From an uncultured Duncaniella sp. (GTDB lineage: Bacteria; Bacteroidota; Bacteroidia; Bacteroidales; Muribaculaceae): a stretch of DNA of 64,000 bases. Below the pieces are notes generated by a model, which did not search any database, was not told the DNA's origin, and worked only from the letters and a program-made list of their open reading frames with translations. Both the position numbers and the translations under genes were made by a program. The stretch covers positions 124,001-188,000 of the forward strand of contig CAJUSW010000004.1 of NCBI GenBank assembly GCA_910589485.1. Direction: 5' to 3'. Shown here piece by piece: positions 18,246-25,906 of the stretch; positions within the stretch are counted from its first letter, which is position 1; each line of letters starts with the position of its first letter.

Positions 18246-18285
18246 GGCTCCTGCCCGTCACGGGTGGGAGTCATTTTGTTTTTTT
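18246..18285 (+). terminator. Intrinsic terminator, plus strand
   Basis: Stem GGCTCC..CCCG (18246-18257) pairs with CGGG..GGAGTC (18261-18272) with a symmetrical two-base internal loop, followed by ATTTTGTTTTTTT. It is about 520 bases after the susD stop with only repeats in between, so it may end read-through from the SusCD operon or belong to the repeat block itself. Confidence 0.65.
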
Positions 18286-18459
18286 AGTATTGTAGCAGTA
18301 TGTCAAGGGGCTCTTGCCGATCGGTGGGGGAGTTTATAGGTTTAGAAGTTTATAGGTTTATGAGCTATCCTTTTTGCCATGGATGTTATTTTGCAACTTT
18401 CCTATTTTCTGTAACCTTATTGCTGGTTCCGGGGGGAACGGCGGAGGTCGGCGCTCCGC

Positions 18460-19224
18460 TTAGATGGGTATGGGTGGTCGGGGGATTGGTGCATCGTCTG
18501 CGGGGTGGCCTTGCGGGCCCTCGCGGGTGGGCAGGCTCCAGCGGAGGATGGACGTTGGGTCGGTGAGGACGAGTATGGCGGTCTCGACCGGGGGCTCGGG
18601 TTTAGGGGGCCGTTGTGTGGTGTGGCCCTGCATGCCGAGGTAGAAGAAGGCGGGAATCTGTTCCCTGTCGACGTTTATGTGTATGACAAGGAAGCCTATG
18701 CCACACAGCAATGGAAAGAGTGCGGAGCAGAGGCTCAGGAATTTCCCGGGGTTGGGTTGCATGGGGGAGTAGCCTTTGTATTCCTGTGCGTTGAGCAGGA
18801 GCATGAAGGCGGGGGAGGTGCCACGCACGCTGTCGGGGCGCGAGTAGGAGGCGTAACGGATGCGTTTGTGCAACGTTTTTACCTGCCGGCGGGTGTAGCC
18901 GGTGTATTCGGGGTACATTTTGCCGAATTCTTTCTCTTTGCCTTCTTTGGAGAGGTAGAGGAGTGCGGTTGCGCCCTCGGGGGAGGTGGCGAGGCGGTAG
19001 TCGAGATATGAGCGGAGGAGTTCGGTGGAGTCGTAGCCTTTGGGGTCTACGATGACGATGGGACGCGGGCGGGAGAGCCGGCGGGCGCGTTCGAGCCGGG
19101 ATATGACGTTTTTCTCGACGGGGGTTAGTTCCCGGCCGAGAAATCGTGAGAATTGGTGACACCAGATGTCGGGTCGCCGGATTCGTTTGGTTAGGTGTGT
19201 GACCTTGTGGCTCGTTGGTTTCAT
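18460..19224 (-). CDS. Orphan protein of unknown function with one predicted membrane segment
   Basis: 254 residues, ATG at 19224, isolated on the minus strand inside a repeat-rich gap. I do not recognise the family. Visible: a basic N-terminus (about 1-60), a central part with strands such as RPRPIVIVDPKGY and ATALLYLSKEGKEKE, a segment SRPDSVRGTSPAFMLLL, one hydrophobic stretch (about 168-190, LCSALFPLLCGIGFLVI) and a proline-rich acidic tail from about 208. The order 'IVIVDPKGYDST ... PDSVRG' loosely resembles the ATPase half of phage large terminases, but the P-loop glycine/lysine pattern is not intact; this is a weak visual resemblance only. Codon use (CTC, ATC, CCC rich) resembles the neighbouring host genes. 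Plus-strand frames over the same bases look like shadows. Confidence 0.55.
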   Translation of the reverse strand: MKPTSHKVTHLTKRIRRPDIWCHQFSRFLGRELTPVEKNVISRLERARRLSRPRPIVIVDPKGYDSTELLRSYLDYRLATSPEGATALLYLSKEGKEKEFGKMYPEYTGYTRRQVKTLHKRIRYASYSRPDSVRGTSPAFMLLLNAQEYKGYSPMQPNPGKFLSLCSALFPLLCGIGFLVIHINVDREQIPAFFYLGMQGHTTQRPPKPEPPVETAILVLTDPTSILRWSLPTREGPQGHPADDAPIPRPPIPI

Positions 19225-19307
19225 ATCACCGGCAAAGGTAGGTTAGTTTTGCCGGGGATATGGTGCGATAATGTCGTGTTGTGGGGAAGAATTTTTAGAC
19301 CAGAGGA

Positions 19308-19340
19308 TTTTTAGTATAGAGGGGAAAGTATAGAGTATAG
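19308..19340 (+). repeat. 33-bp AT-rich repeat, left member of a long-range inverted pair
   Basis: The 33 bases here (starting TTTTTAGTATAGAGGGGAAA) match the reverse complement of 45478-45510 at 32 of 33 positions. The pair brackets the two N-glycan gene blocks, 26 kb apart. Related TTTTTAGTATAGAG words occur at 33815-33828. Confidence 0.75.
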
Positions 19341-19353
19341 GAATTAGAGTTTT

Positions 19354-19371
19354 TAGACCAGAGGGCCAGAG
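19354..19371 (+). repeat. 18-bp direct repeat TAGACCAGAGGGCCAGAG, second copy
   Basis: Exact copy of 18208-18225 on the other side of the orphan gene. Confidence 0.7.
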
Positions 19372-19454
19372 GGTTTTTGATTTAGACCATAGGACAAGAG
19401 AATTTTTAGGGTATATTAGTGGGATATAGGAGGTTAGTGAGGGGGGACGCGGGG

Positions 19455-19618
19455 AATTATAGGACGTCTTCGACGCCCGTTTTGGTGTGCGTTTCATTTT
19501 CCCCACGCCTCGCGCGGATGCAAATTTTGCCCTACGGGCAATTTGCATCTGTCGCTCGTGGTGGGGCTATAACTACATCGCCCCTTCGGGGCTGGGTGGG
19601 TGGTGGAGCCTGCGGGAT
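19455..19618 (+). repeat. Palindromic intergenic element, copy C
   Basis: AATTATA then hairpin GGACGTC-TTC-GACGCCC (19462-19478), core 19501-19566 with arms GATGCAAATT/AATTTGCATC around GCCC-TAC-GGGC, right end CTATAACTACATC, hairpin GCCCC-TTC-GGGGC (19580-19592) and the tail word GCCTGCGGG. The hairpin sequence differs from copies A and D but is still a perfect stem. Confidence 0.85.
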
Positions 19619-19884
19619 GTTTGTGGTCGGGTTCATGGTGGCTATGATTTCATCGCCCGGGATTTAGTGGGTGGGGGAGTGGGTGGGGACGGGGGATTAA
19701 TTTTTTTGCATGTTACGGTAAGTAGTTTTTTAATGACGGGTGTTTAATAATTGTCGATTCAATATATTTGCTGTAGTGACATGGTTAAATGGTAAAATTT
19801 GGTAAGAAATTATATAGGTAAAATAGGTAAATAGATTGAATTAAACAGATCTTAATCGTCATTTAATGCGGTAATGTCCGGTAG

Positions 19885-20007
19885 GATAATTGCCGCATTT
19901 ATGCAATCTGAGATAATTGCCGCATTTATGTAATCCGAGATAATTGCCGTATTTATGCAATTCGGGATTGTTGCTTCATTGATTATTGCCGTGTCCATGT
20001 AATCTGA
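19885..20007 (+). repeat. 27-bp tandem repeat, four units plus a truncated one
   Basis: Units begin at 19885, 19912, 19939, 19966 (only 15 bases, GATTGTTGCTTCATT) and 19981. A typical unit is GATAATTGCCGCATTTATGC followed by AATCTGA, with 2-5 differences between units. Each contains an inverted ATTGC...GCAAT. It lies 180 bases upstream of the first GH92 gene. Confidence 0.8.
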
Positions 20008-20188
20008 GGAGTAAGCCGTGAAAAATAATGTTCTGATGAATAAATCTTACTATATTGGGGCAAGTTATTTAGAAACGGGCCTAAATTCTTTGACCCGCTA
20101 CTACTTATGTTAATTTTTTTAATAGTTTATTGTATAAGTAGTTTTTTATAGTGAGGTGTTTAATCATCAAATAATACACGAAACATCT

Positions 20189-22465
20189 ATGACCTCAAAT
20201 CTAATTAGACGATTAAATTTGACCGCATTCGCCGCGACCATGACTTTAGCGGCCACTGCGACTGATCTCACGGGATATGTCAACACCCTCATGGGTACTC
20301 AATCAAGCTATGAACTTTCGGCCGGAAATACCTATCCCGCTGTGGCTATGCCATGGGGCATGAATTTCTGGACACCGCGCACCGGCAAGATGGGTGACGG
20401 CTGGACCTACACTTATGACGCCCACAAAATACGAGGGATCAAGCAGACTCACCAGCCGAGTCCATGGATCAATGACTACGGACAGTTTGACGTTATGGCC
20501 ACCGTTGGCTCTCCGGTATTCGACGAGGAGAAGCGTGCAAGCTGGTTTTCCCATAAGGGGGAGGACGCACAGCCCCATTATTATAAGGTGTATCTCGCCG
20601 ATTATGATGTGGTGGCCGAAGTGACCCCGACCGAACGAGCTGCAATGTTCCGCTTCACTTTCCCCCAGACCGACAGCGCCAATGTAGTGGTCGATGCCTT
20701 TGACCGCGGATCGCACATAAGCGTAGATCCCTCGGGGCGCCGCATCACCGGCTACACCACCCGCAACAGCGGAGGTGTCCCCGACAATTTCAAGAATTAT
20801 TTTGTGGTGGAATTTGACCGTCCGCTGGATTACTTCTACACCGTGTGTGACAGCGTGATGTCCACCGCCACCACCGCCACCGGCGACCACACCGGAGCGA
20901 TAGCCGGATTCAAGACCCGCAAGGGGGAGACCATCAACGCCCGCGTGGCTTCATCGTTCATATCTCCCGAGCAGGCCATGCTCAACCTCGGCGAACTCGG
21001 TAACGACAATTTCGACACCCTTGTGGCCAAAGGCCGTGACCGCTGGAACGAGCAGTTGGGACGCATCGTGGTTGAGGACGGCAAGGAGCGCGACATGCGC
21101 ACATTCTATTCAAGCCTCTACCGCTGTCTGCTTTTCCCAAGAAAATTCTACGAGATAGATGCCACCGGCGCTCCCGTGCACTACAGCCCCCACACCGGTC
21201 AACTCGCCTCGGGCTACATGTACACCGACACCGGATTTTGGGACACATTCCGCGCTCTCTTCCCCTTGCTCAACCTGCTTTATCCCGATGTTAACGCCGA
21301 GATCCAGGAGGGATTGCTCAACCATTACCGCGAGAGCGGATTCTTCCCCGAGTGGGCAAGCCCCGGACACCGCGGGTGTATGGTGGGTAACAATTCGGCA
21401 TCGGTGCTCGCCGACGCTTACCTGAAAGGAATAAAGGTGGCTGATACCGCCACGCTCTGGGAAGGGTTGGTACACGGCACTGAGAATGTACATCCCGAGG
21501 TATCCTCCACCGGCCGTCTGGGACATGAGTACTACAATAAGCTGGGATACGTGCCCTACGACGTGAACATCCACGAGAATGTGGCCCGCACACTTGAGTA
21601 TGCCTACGATGACTGGTGCATCTACTCTCTCGCCAAGGCCCTCGGCCGTCCCAAGAAGGAGCAGAAACTGTATGCCGACCGCGCCATGAACTACCGCAAC
21701 GTATTTGACAAGGAATCGTCGCTCATGCGCGGACGCAACGCCGACGGATCATTCCAGACCCCGTTCTCTCCCCTGAAATGGGGCGATGCGTTCACCGAAG
21801 GCAACAGCTGGCACTACACATGGTCAGTGTTCCACGACACCCAGGGGCTCATCGACCTGATGGGCGGACGCCAGAACTTTGTCAACATGCTCGACTCGGT
21901 GTTCACCGTTCCGCCGCTGTATGACGACAGCTATTATGGCTTCCCCATCCACGAGATACGCGAGATGACTGTGATGAACATGGGCAACTATGCCCACGGC
22001 AATCAGCCGATACAGCACATGATATACCTGTACAACCACGCCGGCCAACCCTGGAAAGCCCAGGAGCACCTGCGCAATGTGATGGACCGCATGTACTCGC
22101 CCACCCCCGACGGCTATTGCGGCGATGAGGACAACGGTCAGACCTCGGCCTGGTACGTATTCTCGGCACTCGGCTTCTATCCCGTGACCCCCGGTACCGA
22201 TCAATACGTGATAGGCACTCCCCTATTCGGCAAAGCGACCCTCAACCTGCCCAACGGCAAGCGCACAGTGATAGAATCATCATCGGCCGCCGACCGCTAC
22301 ATCGACTCAATCACTCTCGACGGAAAGGAATATACCCCCACATATTTCCGCCACAGCGACCTGACCAACGGAGCCAATATAAAGATCAAGACTTCCGACA
22401 GCCCGAACTACAACCGCGGCACATCGGTGAAGGACGCCCCCTACTCGTTCTCGCTCGAAAAATGA
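20189..22465 (+). CDS. Secreted GH92 family alpha-mannosidase with a GNQP motif
   Basis: Calcium-dependent exo-alpha-mannosidase fold, 758 residues from ATG 20189; the frame is open 11 codons further up, but a normal signal peptide (MTSNLIRRLNLTAFAA...) begins here. GH92 signatures: YVNTLMGT near the mature N-terminus, NTYPAVAMPWGMNFWTPRTG, and GDEDNGQTSAWYVFSALGFY with the catalytic-base aspartates Asp646/Asp648. The general-acid position of the family's GNEP motif is glutamine here (GNQP, residues 604-607). In characterised GH92 enzymes this change is, as I recall, linked to mannose-1-phospho-6-mannose linkages whose leaving group needs no acid. First gene of the mannose block; MFS gene follows 8 bases later. 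Confidence 0.93.
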   Translation: MTSNLIRRLNLTAFAATMTLAATATDLTGYVNTLMGTQSSYELSAGNTYPAVAMPWGMNFWTPRTGKMGDGWTYTYDAHKIRGIKQTHQPSPWINDYGQFDVMATVGSPVFDEEKRASWFSHKGEDAQPHYYKVYLADYDVVAEVTPTERAAMFRFTFPQTDSANVVVDAFDRGSHISVDPSGRRITGYTTRNSGGVPDNFKNYFVVEFDRPLDYFYTVCDSVMSTATTATGDHTGAIAGFKTRKGETINARVASSFISPEQAMLNLGELGNDNFDTLVAKGRDRWNEQLGRIVVEDGKERDMRTFYSSLYRCLLFPRKFYEIDATGAPVHYSPHTGQLASGYMYTDTGFWDTFRALFPLLNLLYPDVNAEIQEGLLNHYRESGFFPEWASPGHRGCMVGNNSASVLADAYLKGIKVADTATLWEGLVHGTENVHPEVSSTGRLGHEYYNKLGYVPYDVNIHENVARTLEYAYDDWCIYSLAKALGRPKKEQKLYADRAMNYRNVFDKESSLMRGRNADGSFQTPFSPLKWGDAFTEGNSWHYTWSVFHDTQGLIDLMGGRQNFVNMLDSVFTVPPLYDDSYYGFPIHEIREMTVMNMGNYAHGNQPIQHMIYLYNHAGQPWKAQEHLRNVMDRMYSPTPDGYCGDEDNGQTSAWYVFSALGFYPVTPGTDQYVIGTPLFGKATLNLPNGKRTVIESSSAADRYIDSITLDGKEYTPTYFRHSDLTNGANIKIKTSDSPNYNRGTSVKDAPYSFSLEK

Positions 22466-22473
22466 ATTGAGCC

Positions 22474-23775
22474 ATGAAAAGCGTCACTAATTCCCGACCG
22501 CTCGCATGGGTCCCATCGGCCTACTTCGCCATGGGACTCCCATTCGTGGCTCTCTCGCTCGCATCGGTCATCATGTTTGCCGACCTCGGCATAGATGAAG
22601 CGGCCATAACATTCTGGACATCGCTCCTCATCCTCCCCTACACGCTCAAACCGCTGTGGAGTCCGCTCCTGGAGCTGTATCACACCAAGAAAGCCTTCGC
22701 GCTGGCGATGCAGCTGATAGTGGGCGCGTGTTTCGGATTGATAGCATCGGTGCTCGACATGCCCGACTCCTTCACGCTGGTGATCTCGATGATGGCAGTG
22801 ATAGCCTTTGCCGGAGCCACCAACGACATTGCCACCGACGGTATCTATCTGACGAGTCTCGACAAGGACACCCAGGCACGGTATATAGGCTGGCAGGGAG
22901 CGTTCTACAATCTCGCCAAGATCCTCGTCAACGGTCTGCTCGTGTATCTTGCCGGCAAGCTCATATCGAGCTTCATGGAAGCCGGAAGCACCAATGCGGC
23001 CGCCGAGGCATGGAGAGTGATCGTAATCATCATGTCGGCGATAATGATACTGCTTGGGCTCTACCACTACTTCGTGTTGCCTACCGGATCACGCAATGAG
23101 GAATCCCCGGCTGATTTCCGCTCGGCCATGGTGTCGCTCTACGATGTGTTCCAGAACTTCTTCACCAAGCGCCACATATGGCTGTACATAGTGTTCATAG
23201 TGTGCTACCGCCTCACCGAAGGATTTGCCGTGAAGATGGTGCCCCTCTTCCTGAAAGCCGCCCGCGAAGCCGGCGGACTGGAAATGTCCAATGAATCCAT
23301 CGGATTCATCTACGGCACACTCGGCACCGGAGCCTTCATCCTCGGATCGATACTAAGCGGATACTACATAGCTCATTTCGGGCTGAAGAAGGTGTTGTTC
23401 TCACTGGTGTGCATCTTCAACATACCTTTCGGCATCTACTATGTGTTCGCCCTCATCCAGCCCGAAAGCCTTGTGCTGATAGCCGTGGGACTCGTCACCG
23501 AGTATCTGTGTTACGGATTCGGCTTCGTGGGCCTCACCCTGTTCATGATGCAGCAGGTGGCGCCGGGCAAGCACCCCATGGCCCACTACTCGTTTGCATC
23601 GGGCATAATGAACCTGGGATTCATGATCCCCGGCATGATAAGCGGATGGGTGTTCAAGCACGTGGGATATGAGAGTTTCTTCCTCATATCGGTGCTGATG
23701 TCGATACCGGCATTTATCCTTGCCCGCATGATACCTTTCAACAACAATAACTCAAATAATATATCAAATGACTAA
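22474..23775 (+). CDS. MFS sugar transporter, probable importer of Man-beta-1,4-GlcNAc
   Basis: Inner-membrane major-facilitator protein of 433 residues with about 12 hydrophobic helices and an AmpG-like look (FAGATNDIATDGIYLTSLDK in the fourth-fifth helix region, typical of the PAT/AmpG branch). Its stop overlaps the start of the GH130 gene by 8 bases, which ties it to the disaccharide phosphorylase; related loci in other Bacteroides pair such a carrier with GH130 for N-glycan core disaccharide uptake. The substrate is inferred from context only. A cytosolic phosphorylase makes an intact-disaccharide importer necessary, which supports the call. Confidence 0.8.
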   Translation: MKSVTNSRPLAWVPSAYFAMGLPFVALSLASVIMFADLGIDEAAITFWTSLLILPYTLKPLWSPLLELYHTKKAFALAMQLIVGACFGLIASVLDMPDSFTLVISMMAVIAFAGATNDIATDGIYLTSLDKDTQARYIGWQGAFYNLAKILVNGLLVYLAGKLISSFMEAGSTNAAAEAWRVIVIIMSAIMILLGLYHYFVLPTGSRNEESPADFRSAMVSLYDVFQNFFTKRHIWLYIVFIVCYRLTEGFAVKMVPLFLKAAREAGGLEMSNESIGFIYGTLGTGAFILGSILSGYYIAHFGLKKVLFSLVCIFNIPFGIYYVFALIQPESLVLIAVGLVTEYLCYGFGFVGLTLFMMQQVAPGKHPMAHYSFASGIMNLGFMIPGMISGWVFKHVGYESFFLISVLMSIPAFILARMIPFNNNNSNNISND

Positions 23776-24739
23776 GATAGTAAATATGCCATGGGAGGAA
23801 CGCCCCGAGGGGGACAGTTCGGTAATGTGGCGTTTTTCATGGAACCCCATCATCGGACGTTACGACATCCCGTCGAGCAACAGTATATTCAACAGTGCCG
23901 TGGTGCCCTTCGGCGACGGCTATGCGGGAGTGTTCCGCTGTGACAACAAGGCCGTGCAGATGAACATCTTCGCCGGTTTCAGCAAGGATGGCATACACTG
24001 GAATATCAATCATGAGCCCATCAAGTTCAAGGCCGGTAACACGGAGATGATCGAGTCGGACTACAAATACGACCCGCGTGTGACCTGGATCGGTGACCGC
24101 TACTGGATCACCTGGTGCAACGGTTACAACGGCCCGACAATCGGCATAGGCTACACATTTGATTTCAAGGAGTTCTACCAGTGCGAGAACGCATTCCTTC
24201 CCTTCAACCGCAACGGAGTGCTCTTCCCCGAAAAGATCAACGGCCGCTACGCCATGCTGAGCCGTCCGAGCGACAACGGACACACCCCCTTCGGCGACAT
24301 CTTCATCAGCTACAGTCCCGACATGAAGTACTGGGGCGAGCACCGCTGTGTAATGAAGGTGACCCCGTTTGAGGAGAGCGCATGGCAGTGCCTGAAGATA
24401 GGAGCCGGCTCAGTGCCCATTCTCACCGAGGAGGGATGGCTGATGTTCTACCACGGCGTGATACGCACATGCAACGGTTACCGATACTCGATGGGAGCAG
24501 TGATACTCGACAAGGAGGATCCCTCCAAGGTGCTGTACCGCACACGCGACTATCTGCTCGCACCGGCAGCCAGCTACGAGCTCATGGGCGATGTACCCAA
24601 TGTGGTGTTCCCCTGCGCAGCCCTATCCGACGGCAAGCGCGTGGCTGTCTACTACGGAGCCGCCGACACCACCGTGTGTCTCGCATTCGGATACATCGAT
24701 GAAATAATTGATTTTGTCAAGAAAAACTCTTACGTTTAA
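23768..24739 (+). CDS. GH130 phosphorylase, probably beta-1,4-mannosyl-N-acetylglucosamine phosphorylase
   Basis: Inverting phosphorylase, 323 residues, five-bladed propeller. No signal peptide, so cytoplasmic. The proton-donor aspartate of the family is Asp102 in YKYDPRVTWIGDR. Phosphate/sugar-binding segments NGYNGPTIGIGYT, FPEKINGRYAMLSRPSDNG and FYHGV are present. Length and context (GH92, GH125 and a GH18 endo-N-acetylglucosaminidase nearby) fit subfamily GH130_2, the UhgB-like enzymes that split Man-beta-1,4-GlcNAc into mannose-1-phosphate and GlcNAc, better than the mannosylglucose phosphorylases of beta-mannan pathways; no mannanase or epimerase is present here. It starts inside the end of the MFS gene. 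Confidence 0.88.
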   Translation: MTKIVNMPWEERPEGDSSVMWRFSWNPIIGRYDIPSSNSIFNSAVVPFGDGYAGVFRCDNKAVQMNIFAGFSKDGIHWNINHEPIKFKAGNTEMIESDYKYDPRVTWIGDRYWITWCNGYNGPTIGIGYTFDFKEFYQCENAFLPFNRNGVLFPEKINGRYAMLSRPSDNGHTPFGDIFISYSPDMKYWGEHRCVMKVTPFEESAWQCLKIGAGSVPILTEEGWLMFYHGVIRTCNGYRYSMGAVILDKEDPSKVLYRTRDYLLAPAASYELMGDVPNVVFPCAALSDGKRVAVYYGAADTTVCLAFGYIDEIIDFVKKNSYV

Positions 24740-24747
24740 GCATCCCT

Positions 24748-25860
24748 ATGTACCGCTACGACAATAGAATAGTAATCACCCTCGATGCCGGTGGCACCAA
24801 CTTAGTGTTCGGTGCCATGCAGGCCAATAAATATATCGTTGAGCCGATCACATTGCCCTCCTGCGCCAACGATCTCGACAAATGCCTCGCCACAATGGTG
24901 GACGGATTCAGGCAAGTGATCTCCAAGCTCGATGAGAAGCCTGTGGCCGTGAGCTTTGCATTTCCCGGTCCGGCCGACTATCCCAAGGGGATCATAGGCG
25001 GATATCTGCCCAACTTCCCCTCGTTCCGTGACGGAGTGGCCCTCGGCCCCTATCTGGAAAGGGAACTGGGACTGCCGGTGTTCATCAACAACGACGGTGA
25101 CCTGTTTGCCTACGGTGAGGCCCTGTGTGGCGTGCTCCCCGAAATCAACGCCCGCTTAGAGGCCAAAGGGAGTGCCAAGAGATACAAGAACCTGATAGGC
25201 TACACATTCGGCACCGGATTCGGAGTGGGTATCTCAATCGACGGCAACCTCAACCGCGGCGACAATTCCTGCGTGGAGACCTTCTGCCTCCGCCACAAGA
25301 AGGATCAGCAGATGATCGTGGAGGAGGGAGTGTCGGTGAGAGCCATCAAGCGGGTGTATGGCGAGCTGACCGGTGAGATGAACCACGGACTTGAGCCTAA
25401 GGATATATGCGACATAGCCGACGGCAAGCGCGAGGGGGACAGCGAGGCTGCCCGCCGTTCATTTGCCGAGATGGGCGAGGTGGCCGGCGACGCAATGGCC
25501 ACTGCCGCCACTCTGGTCGACGGTCTCATAGTGATAGGTGGCGGAATCACCGCCGCAAAGAAGTGGATCATGCCCTCGCTGCTTAACGAACTGAGGTCGA
25601 CACTCCGCACAGGCTCGGGCGACGAGATAGGGCGCCTGCCCATGAAGGTGTATGATCTCGACTCGGAAGCCGAATTCGAGGAGTTCGCCAAGGGCGAGAT
25701 GCGCCCCCTCAAGGTCTACGGCTCGGAGGATATAGTGAGCTACGATCCTCAGAAACGTATCGGCGTGATCATCTCAAAACTCGGAGCAAGCAAGGCAATC
25801 TCATTAGGTGCATACGCATTCGCGCTCTCGGAGCTCGACAAGAACCCCGGCACCGTGTGA
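24748..25860 (+). CDS. ROK-family sugar kinase
   Basis: Cytoplasmic kinase of 370 residues. ATP-binding motif DAGGTNLVFGAM near residue 12, catalytic aspartate in FINNDGDLFAYGEA, second phosphate loop TFGTGFGVGIS and adenosine motif LIVIGGGITAAKKW. The usual ROK zinc motif CxCGxxGC is absent; a shortened VETFCLRHKKD lies at that place. Coming right after GH130, its likely substrate is the released GlcNAc (or mannose), giving the 6-phosphate; substrate is inference. It starts 8 bases after the GH130 gene, in an apparent operon running from 20.2 to 31.6 kb. An extension around residues 305-340 is longer than in small ROK kinases. Confidence 0.85.
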   Translation: MYRYDNRIVITLDAGGTNLVFGAMQANKYIVEPITLPSCANDLDKCLATMVDGFRQVISKLDEKPVAVSFAFPGPADYPKGIIGGYLPNFPSFRDGVALGPYLERELGLPVFINNDGDLFAYGEALCGVLPEINARLEAKGSAKRYKNLIGYTFGTGFGVGISIDGNLNRGDNSCVETFCLRHKKDQQMIVEEGVSVRAIKRVYGELTGEMNHGLEPKDICDIADGKREGDSEAARRSFAEMGEVAGDAMATAATLVDGLIVIGGGITAAKKWIMPSLLNELRSTLRTGSGDEIGRLPMKVYDLDSEAEFEEFAKGEMRPLKVYGSEDIVSYDPQKRIGVIISKLGASKAISLGAYAFALSELDKNPGTV

Positions 25861-25906
25861 CAACGCCTCAACTGCCCAATACACATTACTCTCTACCATC
25901 TATACA

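Noticed and set aside
18505..19011. Plus-strand 168-codon frame opposite the orphan gene
   Set aside because: The minus-strand frame has host-like codon use and ordinary protein composition; this one is Gly/Val/Glu-rich shadow sequence.
19885..20007. Possible CRISPR array
   Set aside because: The units abut with no spacers, and there are no cas genes.
17730..20188. Mobile element or prophage remnant
   Set aside because: No transposase, integrase or phage structural gene is readable; the terminase-like look of the orphan is too weak to call.
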